A DNA stretch of 35,549 bases from Gemmatimonadales bacterium (GCA_017881505.1 JADGQW010000007.1:1-35549), one strand, 5' to 3'. Positions 12,928 to 21,874 are shown, counted from the first letter of the stretch. The notes: a model not told the origin generated them from the sequence alone. Made by a program: numbers and translations.

Positions 12928-15008
12928 TCTTTTTCGATCAGCGCCTTGCGGGAGAGCCGCATCCGCCCGCGGTCGTCCACCTCGAGGAGCTTCACGGTGA
13001 CGACGTCGCCCTTCTTGACGACGTCCTCGGTCCGCTCGGTGCGGCCGTGCTGCAGCTCGGAGATGTGGATCAGCCCCTCCACGCCGGGGAGGATCTCGAC
13101 GAACGCGCCGAAGGCGGTGGTCGTCTTGACCTTGCCGGTGTACGTCTTGCCGACCTCGGCCTCCTGCACCAGCGCCTCGACCATCTCGCGCGCCTTCTGG
13201 CCCGCCTCGCTGCCGACCGCGGCGATCGTCACAATGCCGTCGTCGTCGATGCTGACCTTCGCGCCCGACTGCTCCTCGATGCCGCGGATCGTCGCGCCCT
13301 TGGGCCCGATGATCTTGCCGATCTCCTTGGGCCGCACCTGGATCGTGATGATCCGCGGCGCGTAGGGCGACATCTCCGACCGCGCTTCCTTCAGCGTCTT
13401 GGCCATCGCGCCGAGGATGTGCAGCCGGCCCTTCTTCGCCTGCGCCAGCGCCGTCTCCATGATGTCGAGGGAGAGGCCCTGGATCTTGATGTCCATCTGG
13501 ATCGAGGTGATGCCCTGCTCCGTGCCGGCGACCTTGAAGTCCATGTCGCCCAGCGCGTCCTCGGTGCCGAGGATGTCGGTCAGGATGGCGATCTTCTCGC
13601 CCTCCTTGATCAGCCCCATCGCCACGCCTGCCACCGGGGCCTTGATCGGCACGCCGGCGTCCATCAGCGCGAGCGACGAACCGCACACCGTCGCCATCGA
13701 GGAGGAGCCGTTCGACTCCAGGACCTCGGAGACGATGCGGATCGTGTAGGGGAACTTCTCGTAGGGCGGCAGGAGCGGCGTCACCGCCCGCTCGGCCAGC
13801 GCCCCGTGCCCGATCTCGCGCCGGGAGGTGCCGCGCATCGGCCGCACCTCGCCCGTGGCGAAGGGCGGGAAGTTGTAGTGCAGCATGAACGACTTGGTCG
13901 TCTCGCGCGGCACGTCGATGTTGTCGATGCGCTGCTCGTCGTCCACGCTCCCCAGCGTCACCGTCACCAGCGCCTGCGTCTGGCCGCGGGTGAAGAGCGC
14001 CGAGCCGTGCACGCGCGGCAGGACCCCGACCTCGGAGGAGATGGGCCGCACCGTCTTGGTGTCGCGGCCGTCCACCCGCTCCCCGCGCTCCAGCACCTGC
14101 TTGCGCATCGAGGTGTACTCGATCTCGGAGAGGAGCTCGGCGATCAACTTCTTGTCGTCCGGGAACTCCGCCTCGAGTTGCGAGACCACCGTGGCGAACA
14201 GCGCCGAGAGGGCCTGGTGCCGCTCTTCCTTGGCGGGGAGGTTCATCGCCTCCGCCACCCGCGGCTCGGCGATCTCCTTCACCCGGGCGGCCAGCGCCGC
14301 GGGCGCTTCCGGCTTGGACCACTCCATCTTCGGGATGCGGTTCTTGCCGAGCAGCTCGTCCTGCATCGTCACCAGCTCTTGGATGCCCTTCTGCGCGACC
14401 TTGAAGGCGTCCAGGAGCTCATCCTCGCCGATCTCCCCCGCGCCCCCCTCGACCATCATGATCGAGTCCTTGCTCCCGGCGACGACGACGTCCACATCGG
14501 AGAACTCGAGCTGCTGGAAGGTGGGGTTGAGGATCCACTTCCCCTCGACGCGCCCCACCCGCACGCCCGCCACCGGGCCCGCGAAGGGGATCTTCGACGC
14601 CGAGAGGGCGAACGAGGCCGCCACCATCCCGAGCACGTCGGCGTCGTTCTCCTGGTCCGCCGAGAGCACGTAGATGAAGACCTGCACCTCGTTCTGGAAC
14701 CCCTCGGGGAAGAGGGGCCGGATCGTCCGGTCGATGAGCCGCGCGGCGAGGATCTCCTCGTCGTGGGGCCGCGCCTCGCGCTTGAGGAACCCGCCGGGGA
14801 TCTTCCCCGCGGCGTAGAACTTCTCCCGGTACTCCACGAGGAGCGGGAAGAAGGGGAGATTGCTGCGCGTCTCGGAGACCGACGCAGCCGCCAGGACCAC
14901 CGTCTCGCCGAACTGGACGAGCGCCGCGCCCGAGGCCTGCTTGGCCAGGCGGCCGGTCTCGAGGCGGAAGGGACGGCCCGCGAAGGACCGTTCGATTTCC
15001 CGTACCAT
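12924..15008 (-). CDS. pnp: Polyribonucleotide nucleotidyltransferase (PNPase)
   Basis: A 694-residue protein matching family length. Two RNase PH core domains (about 10-140 and 320-530) flank an alpha-helical linker. The catalytic core segments include FMLHYNFPPFATGE, MRGTSRREIGHGALAERA and SNGSSSMATVCGSSLALMDA. A KH domain (about 550-610, with KIIGPKGATIRGI) and an S1 domain (about 618-690, GKVKTTTAFGAFVEILPGVEG) follow. It degrades RNA 3' to 5' using phosphate and can add tails; it probably trimerises. ATG at 15008 is preceded by AGGAAAAGAGC. It lies downstream of rpsO, the classic rpsO-pnp arrangement, and a hairpin in the 75-base gap may set their relative expression. Confidence 0.98.
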   Translation of the reverse strand: MVREIERSFAGRPFRLETGRLAKQASGAALVQFGETVVLAAASVSETRSNLPFFPLLVEYREKFYAAGKIPGGFLKREARPHDEEILAARLIDRTIRPLFPEGFQNEVQVFIYVLSADQENDADVLGMVAASFALSASKIPFAGPVAGVRVGRVEGKWILNPTFQQLEFSDVDVVVAGSKDSIMMVEGGAGEIGEDELLDAFKVAQKGIQELVTMQDELLGKNRIPKMEWSKPEAPAALAARVKEIAEPRVAEAMNLPAKEERHQALSALFATVVSQLEAEFPDDKKLIAELLSEIEYTSMRKQVLERGERVDGRDTKTVRPISSEVGVLPRVHGSALFTRGQTQALVTVTLGSVDDEQRIDNIDVPRETTKSFMLHYNFPPFATGEVRPMRGTSRREIGHGALAERAVTPLLPPYEKFPYTIRIVSEVLESNGSSSMATVCGSSLALMDAGVPIKAPVAGVAMGLIKEGEKIAILTDILGTEDALGDMDFKVAGTEQGITSIQMDIKIQGLSLDIMETALAQAKKGRLHILGAMAKTLKEARSEMSPYAPRIITIQVRPKEIGKIIGPKGATIRGIEEQSGAKVSIDDDGIVTIAAVGSEAGQKAREMVEALVQEAEVGKTYTGKVKTTTAFGAFVEILPGVEGLIHISELQHGRTERTEDVVKKGDVVTVKLLEVDDRGRMRLSRKALIEKE

Positions 15009-15042
15009 GTTTGCTCTTTTCCTTTGGCGTAGATGCGCGGAA

Positions 15043-15064
15043 GGGCGCCCCGTCCGGGACGCCC
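15043..15064 (-). terminator. Hairpin in the rpsO-pnp gap
   Basis: GGGCG (15043-15047) pairs with CGCCC (15060-15064), and after one mismatch CCC (15049-15051) pairs with GGG (15056-15058), with a GTCC loop. It lies between rpsO and pnp, where other bacteria have a partial terminator or RNase processing site. The GGGACGCCCCTGCC element found at 10231 is repeated here at 15056-15069. Confidence 0.4.
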
Positions 15065-15083
15065 CTGCCGCAGGTGACGCGAA

Positions 15084-15344
15084 CTAGTGCCGGAGGCCCA
15101 GCTCGTCGACCAGCTGGCGATACCCGGCCAGATCCGTCCGCCGCAGATACTCCAACAGGCGCCTACGCTGCCCCACCATCTTCAGGAGGCCGCGGCGCCC
15201 GTGGTGATCCTTGGCGTGCGTGCGGAAATGGTCCGTGAGGGAGTTGATGCGCGCCGTCAGAAGCGAGACCTGCACCTTCGTGGACCCGGTGTCCGTCTCG
15301 TGCAGTCGGTACTTCGCGGCGGCTGTAGCAGTGTCGTACGGCAT
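15084..15344 (-). CDS. rpsO: 30S ribosomal protein S15
   Basis: An 86-residue protein of near-standard length (E. coli S15 has 89). The characteristic segments are the [20 protein letters not shown] motif, [19 protein letters not shown] and the 16S rRNA-binding [11 protein letters not shown] followed by [10 protein letters not shown]15 binds the central domain of 16S rRNA early in small-subunit assembly. The ATG at 15344 is preceded by GAAGGG. It is first in the rpsO-pnp-M16 peptidase run and is divergent from the protein kinase gene at 15425. Confidence 0.97.
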   Translation of the reverse strand: MPYDTATAAAKYRLHETDTGSTKVQVSLLTARINSLTDHFRTHAKDHHGRRGLLKMVGQRRRLLEYLRRTDLAGYRQLVDELGLRH

Positions 15345-15388
15345 CGCTGACCCTTCGGGTGTGTCTCCGTCACGCGGTCCGGAGAGTA

Positions 15389-15417
15389 TTCACTAATTCA
15401 CGATAGCTTCGTAAGTT
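15389..15417 (+). promoter_or_regulatory. Candidate promoter of the protein kinase gene, possibly leaderless
   Basis: TTCACT (15389-15394), a 17-base spacer and TAAGTT (15412-15417) fit a -35/-10 pair in an AT-rich patch. The GTG start of the kinase lies 7 bases after the -10, about where transcription would begin, and no Shine-Dalgarno precedes it. A leaderless mRNA is therefore plausible. The same patch must hold the divergent rpsO promoter (weak candidate TTACGA, 17 bases, GAATAC on the minus strand). Confidence 0.45.
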
Positions 15418-15424
15418 ACCCGGC

Positions 15425-16357
15425 GTGACAGACCCTGTAAAGGGGACCCCAGCGGTCCCCGAAGCGCAGCAGGCCGAGGACCTCGTCGGCCGCACCGTGG
15501 GCCCCTATACCGTCCGGAGCGTGCTCGGCGCCGGGGGCTTCGCGTGGGTCGTGTCCGCCACCCGGGCCGGCCAGGAGGGGGAGTTCGCCCTCAAGCTCCT
15601 CAAGCCCAAGTTCGCTCGGGACAGGCAATTCACCACGCGGTTCCTGAACGAGTCGGCGGTCGCCGGCGAGCTCCGGCACCCCAACATCATCCGCATCCTC
15701 GACGTCGGCCAGGACGGCGACGCGTCGTACTTCGCGATGCCCCGCCTCAAGTGGTCCCTCGCCGCGCGCCTCGAGGCCGAGCCGGTGCTCCCGGAGCGCG
15801 AGGTGGCGCGCATCGCGCGGGACATCGCGCGGGCGCTCGCCTTCGCGCACGAGACCGGGATCATCCACCGCGACATCAAGACCAACAACATCCTGCTGAC
15901 CGACGACGGGGCCGGCGTCCTCACCGACTTCGGCATCGCGCGCGCGGTGGCCGGCTACGTGTCGAGCACCGGCAAGCAGATGACCATCGGCACGCCGCAC
16001 TACATCTCCCCGGAGCAGGCGCGCGGCCAGGTCCTCGACGGCCGCACCGACCTCTACGCCCTCGGGGTGACGATGTACCGCGCGTCCACCGGCCAGCTCC
16101 CCTTCCGCGCCGGCGACTGGTTCGAGCTGGCCCGCCTCCACGTGGAGGAGCCACCCACGCCCCTGCGTGAGATCCGCCCCGAGATCCCCCGCGCCTTCGA
16201 GAAGATCGTCCTCACCTGCCTCGAGAAGGACCGCGAGCGCCGCTACCCCACGGCCAAGGAGCTCGCGGAGGACCTGGAGGGTATCCTCACCGGCAAGCGG
16301 TCCACGACGGAAGTGGCCCTCGGAGCCATGAAGAGACTGTTGGGACGTAATGAGTGA
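15425..16357 (+). CDS. Serine/threonine protein kinase (Hanks type), soluble
   Basis: A 310-residue protein that is almost entirely one kinase domain (about 27-290). Visible motifs are the glycine loop LGAGGFAWV (34-42), ATP-anchoring K57 in FALKLLK, the catalytic loop HRDIKTNNI (D150, N155), DFG (168-170) and the activation-segment end GTPHYISPEQARG. The usual HRDLKPxN proline is threonine here. No membrane helix, PASTA or other sensor domain follows, unlike PknB. It is expected to phosphorylate Ser/Thr of unknown cytoplasmic targets. The GTG at 15425 has no ribosome binding site and may be leaderless. The stop codon lies inside a heptad-repeat array shared with the convergent rseP side. Confidence 0.92.
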   Translation: MTDPVKGTPAVPEAQQAEDLVGRTVGPYTVRSVLGAGGFAWVVSATRAGQEGEFALKLLKPKFARDRQFTTRFLNESAVAGELRHPNIIRILDVGQDGDASYFAMPRLKWSLAARLEAEPVLPEREVARIARDIARALAFAHETGIIHRDIKTNNILLTDDGAGVLTDFGIARAVAGYVSSTGKQMTIGTPHYISPEQARGQVLDGRTDLYALGVTMYRASTGQLPFRAGDWFELARLHVEEPPTPLREIRPEIPRAFEKIVLTCLEKDRERRYPTAKELAEDLEGILTGKRSTTEVALGAMKRLLGRNE

Positions 16358-16474
16358 TGAGAGATGAGTGATGAGGTGGTGTGCAGGTAGAGAGGAGGGG
16401 CGCTCCCGCAGCGGCGGAGGCGCCCCTCATCACTCCTCACTCCCAACTCATCACGCATGACTCATGACGCATCA
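16352..16474. repeat. Paired heptad arrays around a terminator-like hairpin
   Basis: The left array has GAGTGAT, GAGAGAT, GAGTGAT and GAGGTGG (16352-16379) and contains the kinase stop codon. The right array has seven units (16426-16474): CTCATCA, CTCCTCA, CTCCCAA, CTCATCA, CGCATGA, CTCATGA and CGCATCA. The two arrays are largely complementary (TGATGAG against CTCATCA) and flank the hairpin at 16395-16428, so the whole region could fold into one extended stem. It separates the convergent kinase and rseP genes. Confidence 0.75.
16395..16428. terminator. Hairpin between convergent kinase and rseP genes
   Basis: GAGGGGCGC-TCC pairs with GGA-GGCGCCCCTC (12 pairs, one bulged base) around a 9-base GC-rich loop. 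Placed between convergent genes, it is a likely bidirectional terminator. No T-tract is present; the flanking complementary heptad arrays may extend the stem. Confidence 0.6.
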
Positions 16475-16491
16475 CTTCGCCCCACCCAGGC

Positions 16492-17868
16492 CTACGGAAT
16501 CAACCTCAAGACATCGTTGGCCAGCGCGAGGAGCATAATGGCCACCAAGACGGCGAACCCGATCTGCGTCCAGCGGTGCCGCACCGCCTCGCTGAGCGGC
16601 CGGCGGCGCACCCCCTCGATCGCGAGGAAGAGGAGGTGCCCCCCGTCCAGCACCGGGATAGGGAGCAGGTTGAGGACCGCGAGGTTCATCGAGAAGAGCG
16701 CCAGGAAGGCGAGGAACGGCTCGAGCCCGAGCCGCGCCACCTGCCCCGAGATCTGCCCCACGAGGATCGGCCCGCCGATGTCGCGGGGCGAGAGCTGCCC
16801 GAGGATCAGTCCCTTGAGCGTGTAGAGGACGATCCACCCCGACCGGCCCGCCTGCACGAAGCCCTCGCCGACCGCGGCGGCGAGGCCGTAGCGGCGGAGG
16901 GGGGGGAGCTGTCCACTCACGCCCACGCGCCCCACCTGACGCTCCACCTTGGACGCCGGGTCGCGCACGCGCGTGGCCTTCGGCGTCACGGTGAGGGGGA
17001 TCTCCGCCGCGCCGCGGCGCACTAGGAGCCGGACCGGGCTCCCCGCATGCGCCTCGATCACGTGGACGAAGTCCTCCCAGCGCGCCACGGCCACCGTATC
17101 CGCCCGCAGGATGCGGTCCCCCGGCACGATGCCGGCGGCGGCCGCGGCCTGCCCCGGCACCACCTCGCCGATCACCGGATCCACCCACGGCGCCAGCGCG
17201 CCCACGACCCGCGCCCGCGCCTGCTGTTCCTTCAGCGGGAGCTCCAGGACGACGGGCTCCGCGCGGCCCGCGATCTGGATGCGGATCATCGGGTCGCCCG
17301 TGGTCAGCAGCGCCGACTGGATGTCGCCCCAGCCGGTCATCGAGTCGCCGTTGATCCGGGCGATGCGGTCGCCGGCCCGGAGCTGGCGGAGCGCCGAGGC
17401 GCCGAGAGGGACGTTCGCGGTGTCCACGCTCCCGATCGTGACGGTATGGTCCTCGCGGACGCCGTAGGCGCCGGCGAGGAACCCGTACACGAGCACCGCG
17501 AAGACGGCGTTCATGACCACGCCGGCGGAGATGACGTAGATCCGCGCCCAGAGGGGCTTCCCCTCGAAGGTCCGCTCCCGCGGCCACGTGCCTCCTCCCG
17601 GCGGGCCCTCCAGCTCCCCCACCGCCCCCTCCTCCTCGAGCCCCGCCATCTTCACGTAGCCGCCGAGGGGGAGCCACGACAGGCAGTACTCCGTCTCACC
17701 CCACGTCCGCCGCACGGGGGTGCGCGGCCCGAGGCCGAAGGAGAACCGGACCACCGCGATCCCCACCGACTTCGCGGCGAGGAAGTGCCCGGTCTCGTGG
17801 ACGAAGATCACCACGCCGAGCACGATCAGGCCGGCGATGATCCCGAGGAGCGCGGGCGGCAGGTTCAC
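16492..17868 (-). CDS. rseP: Site-2 protease RseP (M50)
   Basis: A 458-residue intramembrane zinc metalloprotease. The first helix carries HETGH (H24, E25, H28) within VVIFVHETGHFLAAKSVG, and the C-terminal helix carries NLLPIPVLDGGHL, which supplies the third zinc ligand. Two PDZ domains lie between (about 125-205 and 210-300, each with a PGDRI/AGDRI-type loop). It should cut membrane-anchored anti-sigma factors or remnant signal peptides in the inner membrane. Start: GTG at 17868, overlapping the dxr stop as GTGA. It ends the long rplM-rseP run; the order uppS-cdsA-dxr-rseP is widely conserved. Confidence 0.95.
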   Translation of the reverse strand: MNLPPALLGIIAGLIVLGVVIFVHETGHFLAAKSVGIAVVRFSFGLGPRTPVRRTWGETEYCLSWLPLGGYVKMAGLEEEGAVGELEGPPGGGTWPRERTFEGKPLWARIYVISAGVVMNAVFAVLVYGFLAGAYGVREDHTVTIGSVDTANVPLGASALRQLRAGDRIARINGDSMTGWGDIQSALLTTGDPMIRIQIAGRAEPVVLELPLKEQQARARVVGALAPWVDPVIGEVVPGQAAAAAGIVPGDRILRADTVAVARWEDFVHVIEAHAGSPVRLLVRRGAAEIPLTVTPKATRVRDPASKVERQVGRVGVSGQLPPLRRYGLAAAVGEGFVQAGRSGWIVLYTLKGLILGQLSPRDIGGPILVGQISGQVARLGLEPFLAFLALFSMNLAVLNLLPIPVLDGGHLLFLAIEGVRRRPLSEAVRHRWTQIGFAVLVAIMLLALANDVLRLIP

Positions 17869-18992
17869 GCCCACCGGATCACCTCTTCGGCCAGCTCCCG
17901 CGCCCAGCGGTCCGCCGCCATCACCGCCGCCAGCGTCTCGGCGTGCTCCACCACCTGCCGCCGCAGCACGACCTCGATCACCTCCGCGATGCGCCCGAAC
18001 GGCATCCGGCCCTGGAGGAAGGCGGCGACCGCCACCTCGTTCGCGGCGTTGAACGCCGCCGGCGCGGTGCCGCCGCTGCGGCCCGCCTGCACGCCGAGGG
18101 CGAAGGCCGGGAAGACCTCCGTGCGGACGGGCTCGAAGGTCAGCGCGCCGGCGCCGATCGGGTCGAAGCGCGGCGCGCCGTCGTCGGAGACCCGCGCCGG
18201 ATAGGTCAGGGCGTAGAGGATCGGCAGCTCCATCGTCGGGAAGCCCACCTGCGCCAGGACCGAGCCGTCCACCAGCTCCACGAAGGAGTGGATGACGGAC
18301 TGCGGGTGCACGACCGCCTCGATGCGCTCGAAGGGGAGGCCGAAGAGGAAGTGCGCCTCGATCACCTCGAGCGCCTTGTTCGCGAGGGTCGCGCTGTCCA
18401 CGGAGATCTTCCGGCCCATCTTCCAGGTCGGGTGGTTCAGCGCCTCGTGGACGGTGGCCGAATGCACCCGCTCCGCGTCCCACGTGTGGAAGGGGCCGCC
18501 GGAGGCCGTGAGGATGATGCGCTGCAGGTCGGCGCGCGGCCGCCCGCCCAGGCACTGCAGCACCGCCGAGTGCTCGGAGTCCACGGGAACGATCTCGCCG
18601 CCCCCCTCGCGCGCGGCGCGGAGGACCAGCTCCCCCGCCATCACCAGCGACTCCTTGTTCGCGAGGGCGACCCGCTTCCCCGCCTGGAGCGCCGCGATCG
18701 TCGCCTCGAGCCCCGCCGCGCCGACGATCCCGTTCAGTACCACGTCCACGTCGGGGCGCGTGGCGGCCTCCACCAGGCTCGCGGCGCCGTCGGCCCAGTC
18801 GTCCCGGCCGTGCCCGCCCCCCACCAGGGAGACGAACGTCGGATAGAACGCCGCCGCCTGCGCGGCGAGCTGGTCCTTGCGGCCGTACGCGGTCAGCGCC
18901 GCGACGCGGAACCGGTCGCGGTGGCGGGCGATCACCCGGAGCGCCGTGGTGCCGATGGACCCGGTGGAGCCCAGGATCGCGACCCCGGTCAT
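17865..18992 (-). CDS. dxr: 1-deoxy-D-xylulose 5-phosphate reductoisomerase
   Basis: A 375-residue protein, close to the usual length of about 390. It begins with the NADPH-binding ILGSTGSIGTTALRVI, followed by LANKESLVMAGELV, the metal/substrate segment PVDSEHSAVLQCL, LTASGGPFHTW, the HPTWKMGRKISVDSATLANK motif and AFNAANEVAVAAFL. All catalytic segments are present. It converts deoxyxylulose phosphate to methylerythritol phosphate, the committed step of the MEP isoprenoid pathway, whose product feeds UppS encoded two genes upstream. ATG at 18992 shares its A with the cdsA stop codon. Confidence 0.98.
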   Translation of the reverse strand: MTGVAILGSTGSIGTTALRVIARHRDRFRVAALTAYGRKDQLAAQAAAFYPTFVSLVGGGHGRDDWADGAASLVEAATRPDVDVVLNGIVGAAGLEATIAALQAGKRVALANKESLVMAGELVLRAAREGGGEIVPVDSEHSAVLQCLGGRPRADLQRIILTASGGPFHTWDAERVHSATVHEALNHPTWKMGRKISVDSATLANKALEVIEAHFLFGLPFERIEAVVHPQSVIHSFVELVDGSVLAQVGFPTMELPILYALTYPARVSDDGAPRFDPIGAGALTFEPVRTEVFPAFALGVQAGRSGGTAPAAFNAANEVAVAAFLQGRMPFGRIAEVIEVVLRRQVVEHAETLAAVMAADRWARELAEEVIRWA

Positions 18993-19852
18993 CAGACGAG
19001 TCCGAAGAGGTGGTAGAGGCCCGCGGTCACGGGGAGCACGAAGTAGAGGGAGTCGAGCCGGTCGAGGACGCCCCCGTGACCGGGGATGAGGGTGGAGCTG
19101 TCCTTGAGCCCCACCTCGCGCTTGAAGACCGACTCCGAGACGTCGCCCACCTGGCCCACCACGCTGATCGCCGCTCCCATCGCCAGCGCGGCCGCGACGC
19201 CGATCGGGCGCCCCGCCGGCGCGAGCACCCACAGGGCGTACCCCACCGCGACGAGGAGGGTGCACGCGAGGCCCGCGATCGCGCCCGCCCACGTCTTCCG
19301 GGGAGAGAGGGTTGGCGCCAGCTTCGGCCCGCCGATGGCGGTCCCCCCCGCGTACGCGGCCGTGTCGCCGGCCCAGGTGAGGACCAGCGGGAAGAGCAGC
19401 AGCGCCGCGCCCGCGAACGACGAGGGGCCCACCCCCGCCGGGTGACGCAGCACGATGGCGAAGGCGGGGAGCCCCCCGGCGTAGAGCGCGCCGAAGACGG
19501 TCACCGCGACGGCCGCGAGCGGCTTGCCCGTCGGCCCGCGGCGCCAGGCCGCGAGCGCCACCACGGCGACGAGCCAGAGGGCGCCGAGGTACAGCGCCGG
19601 CTCGGCGAAGCGCACCTCGCTCCCCTTGGACCAGTACGTCGCGACGGGCACGAGGAAGGCGGCGAGCATCCCGCTCCGGCGCAGCGGGTCCACGCCCAGC
19701 CGCGCAGCGAAGTCGTAGACCTCCCGCGCGCCGAGGAGGCCCGCGACGGCGAGGAGGAGGGCCAGGGGCCAGCCGCCGAGATAGATGAGCACGGCGGCCG
19801 TGGGGATGGCCACCGCCGAGAAGCCGAGGCGATGCGCGAAGTTGCCGGCCAT
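18992..19852 (-). CDS. cdsA: Phosphatidate cytidylyltransferase
   Basis: A 286-residue membrane enzyme with about seven to eight hydrophobic helices. The CDP-alcohol synthase signature lies near the C-terminus: GDVSESVFKREVGLKDSST, then LIPGHGGVLDRLDSL, containing the metal-binding Asp residues and the K-D pair. It makes CDP-diacylglycerol from phosphatidic acid and CTP in the inner membrane, supplying all major phospholipids. Its start at 19852 overlaps the end of uppS by one base (ATGA-type junction) and its stop overlaps dxr, showing tight coupling. Confidence 0.97.
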   Translation of the reverse strand: MAGNFAHRLGFSAVAIPTAAVLIYLGGWPLALLLAVAGLLGAREVYDFAARLGVDPLRRSGMLAAFLVPVATYWSKGSEVRFAEPALYLGALWLVAVVALAAWRRGPTGKPLAAVAVTVFGALYAGGLPAFAIVLRHPAGVGPSSFAGAALLLFPLVLTWAGDTAAYAGGTAIGGPKLAPTLSPRKTWAGAIAGLACTLLVAVGYALWVLAPAGRPIGVAAALAMGAAISVVGQVGDVSESVFKREVGLKDSSTLIPGHGGVLDRLDSLYFVLPVTAGLYHLFGLV

Positions 19853-20601
19853 CAGGCCGTGACGCGGCCGAACCGGCGTTCGCGTCCCTGGTAGGCGAGG
19901 ATCGCCTCGTAGAGGTGGAGGCGCGAGAAGTCGGGCCAGAGCACCGGCGTGATGAACAGCTCGGTGTAGGCGATCTGCCAGAGGAGGAAGTTCGAGACCC
20001 GCTGCTCTCCCGAGGTGCGCACCAGCAGGTCCGGATCGGGGAGGCCGGCGGTGTAGAGGCGGAGCGCGAGCGCATCCTCGTCCACGTCCTCGAGGGCGAG
20101 GCGCCCCTGCACCACGTCCTCGGCGAGCCGCCGCGCGGCCCGCGCGATCTCGGCGCGGCTCGAGTACGAGATGGCGAGGTTGAGGAGGAGCTTGGTGCCG
20201 CCGCGGGTGGCGTCGATGAGGCGGTCGAGGGCCTCGCGCGCCGGCGGCTGGAGGCGGGTGAGGTCGCCGAGGGCGCGCACCTCGACCCCGTTGCCCCGCA
20301 GCTCCTCCGTCTCGCGGCCGATGTACTCCTCGAGGAGCCCCATCAGGGCGCCGATCTCGGTGCGGGGGCGGTTCCAGTTCTCCTCGGAGAAGGCGAACAG
20401 CGTGAGGACGCCGACCCCTGCCGCAATGGACGCCTCGACCGTCTCGCGCACCGCCTGCATCCCGGCGCGGTGGCCGAGGGGGCGCGGGAGATGGCGCTCC
20501 CGGGCCCAGCGGCCGTTGCCATCCATGATGATGGCCACGTGCCGCGGCACCGGCCCGCCGGCGCGGACGCGCTCCAGCAGCTCGCCGGCGTCCGTCGTCA
20601 C
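19852..20601 (-). CDS. uppS: Isoprenyl transferase (undecaprenyl diphosphate synthase)
   Basis: A 249-residue cis-prenyltransferase. The signature IIMDGNGRWARER holds catalytic D27. It is followed by GHRAGMQAVRETVEA, LTLFAFSEENWNRP and the C-terminal PDPDLLVRTSGEQRVSNFLL with WQIAYTELFITPVLWPDF. All the conserved regions are intact. It elongates farnesyl diphosphate with isopentenyl diphosphate to make the C55 carrier used for peptidoglycan and O-antigen. GTG at 20601 overlaps the frr stop. A 14-residue extension precedes the conserved start region. Confidence 0.98.
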   Translation of the reverse strand: MTTDAGELLERVRAGGPVPRHVAIIMDGNGRWARERHLPRPLGHRAGMQAVRETVEASIAAGVGVLTLFAFSEENWNRPRTEIGALMGLLEEYIGRETEELRGNGVEVRALGDLTRLQPPAREALDRLIDATRGGTKLLLNLAISYSSRAEIARAARRLAEDVVQGRLALEDVDEDALALRLYTAGLPDPDLLVRTSGEQRVSNFLLWQIAYTELFITPVLWPDFSRLHLYEAILAYQGRERRFGRVTA

Positions 20602-21164
20602 ACCTCCATGATCTCCTTCTCCTTGGCCGCGACGAGCTCGTCCACGTGCTTAATCCTCTCGTCGGTGAGCTTCTGGAGGTCGTGGTCGGTGCGGTGGGTG
20701 TCGTCCTCGGAGACGTGCTCGATCTTCTTGAGCGCCTCCTTGGCCTCGTGGCGCGCGTGGCGGATCGCGACGCGGCACTCCTCGGCCATCTTGTGGACGA
20801 CCTTCACGAACTCGCGGCGCCGCTCCTCCGTGAGGGGCGGCAGCGGAACGCGGATCAGCCCGGCCTGCGTGACGGGATTGAGCCCCGGGTCGGACTCGCG
20901 GATCCCCTTCTCGATCGCCTGCACGAGGGACTTGTCCCAGGGGGTGACCGTGAGGAGCCGCGGCTCGGGCGCCGCGACCGACGCGACCTGGTTCAGCGGC
21001 ATCTCCTGGCCGTACGCCTTGACGCGCACGAGGTCGAGGAGGGCGGTGGTGGCCTTGCCGCTGCGGATGGTCGAGAACTCGTGGCGCGAGCTCTCGATGG
21101 CCTTGTCCATGTGGGCGCGGGCCTGCCGCAGCAGGTCGCCCAGGGGGTCTTTGATGGTCGTCAT
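20598..21164 (-). CDS. frr: Ribosome recycling factor
   Basis: A 188-residue protein, of standard length (about 185). It has the family's helical-bundle pattern: [19 protein letters not shown] near the N-terminus, the beta/hinge region [42 protein letters not shown] and a long terminal helix ending [14 protein letters not shown]. With EF-G it splits post-termination ribosomes. I chose ATG at 21164, which overlaps the pyrH stop as ATGA and gives the normal N-terminus; a longer in-frame extension runs into pyrH. Confidence 0.98.
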   Translation of the reverse strand: MTTIKDPLGDLLRQARAHMDKAIESSRHEFSTIRSGKATTALLDLVRVKAYGQEMPLNQVASVAAPEPRLLTVTPWDKSLVQAIEKGIRESDPGLNPVTQAGLIRVPLPPLTEERRREFVKVVHKMAEECRVAIRHARHEAKEALKKIEHVSEDDTHRTDHDLQKLTDERIKHVDELVAAKEKEIMEV

Positions 21165-21874
21165 CGCACGATGGAGCCGAGCCGTTCGCCCTGGAGCACG
21201 CGGGCGACCGCCCCCGGCGTGTTGATGTTGAACACCAGGATCGGGAGCTTGTTGTCCTTGCACAGGCCGAAGGCGTTGGCGTCCATGACCCCCAGCCCGC
21301 GCACCATGGCGTCGTGGTACGTGACCTCGGGGATGAACGCCGCGTTCGGGTCCTTCTTCGGGTCGGCGCTGTAGATACCGTCCACGTTGGTGGCTTTCAG
21401 GATCGCCTGCGCCTCGATCTCGAGGGCCCGCAGCACCGCCGCGGTGTCGGTGGAGAAGTACGGGTTGCTGGTGCCGCCCGCCAGGATGACCACGCGCCCC
21501 TTCTCGAGGTGGCGGATGGCGCGGCGGCGGATGTACGGCTCCGCCACCGCTTCCATCCGGATCGCGGTCATCACGCGGGTGTCCACGCCCTGGCGCTCGA
21601 GGACGTCCTGCACGGCGAGGGCGTTGATCACCGTCGCCAGCATCCCCATGTAGTCGGCGGAGACGCGGTCCATCCCCTGCTGGGAGGCCACGGTGCCACG
21701 GATGATGTTGCCGCCGCCGATCACCAGCCCGACGTCGGCCCCCAGCGCGCGCACCGCCTTGATCTCGCCCGCCAGCCGTTCCAGCACCGCGTAGTCGAGG
21801 CCGAAGCCCCGCGCCCCGGCGAGCGCCTCGCCGGAGATCTTGAGCAGCGCCCGCCGGTAGGCGAGCGCGCTCAC
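21161..21874 (-). CDS. pyrH: Uridylate kinase
   Basis: A 237-residue UMP kinase of the amino-acid-kinase fold, as in most bacteria. Motifs include the phosphate-binding [40 protein letters not shown] and [19 protein letters not shown], then [16 protein letters not shown]. It makes UDP from UMP and ATP, supplying pyrimidine nucleotides. The GTG at 21874 overlaps the tsf stop (GTGTGA), matching the expected N-terminus. The rpsB-tsf-pyrH-frr order is highly conserved in bacteria. Confidence 0.98.
   Translation of the reverse strand: MSALAYRRALLKISGEALAGARGFGLDYAVLERLAGEIKAVRALGADVGLVIGGGNIIRGTVASQQGMDRVSADYMGMLATVINALAVQDVLERQGVDTRVMTAIRMEAVAEPYIRRRAIRHLEKGRVVILAGGTSNPYFSTDTAAVLRALEIEAQAILKATNVDGIYSADPKKDPNAAFIPEVTYHDAMVRGLGVMDANAFGLCKDNKLPILVFNINTPGAVARVLQGERLGSIVR

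Noticed and set aside
16352-16474. CRISPR-like array
   Set aside because: Units are 7 bases long and degenerate with no spacers; no cas genes are nearby.
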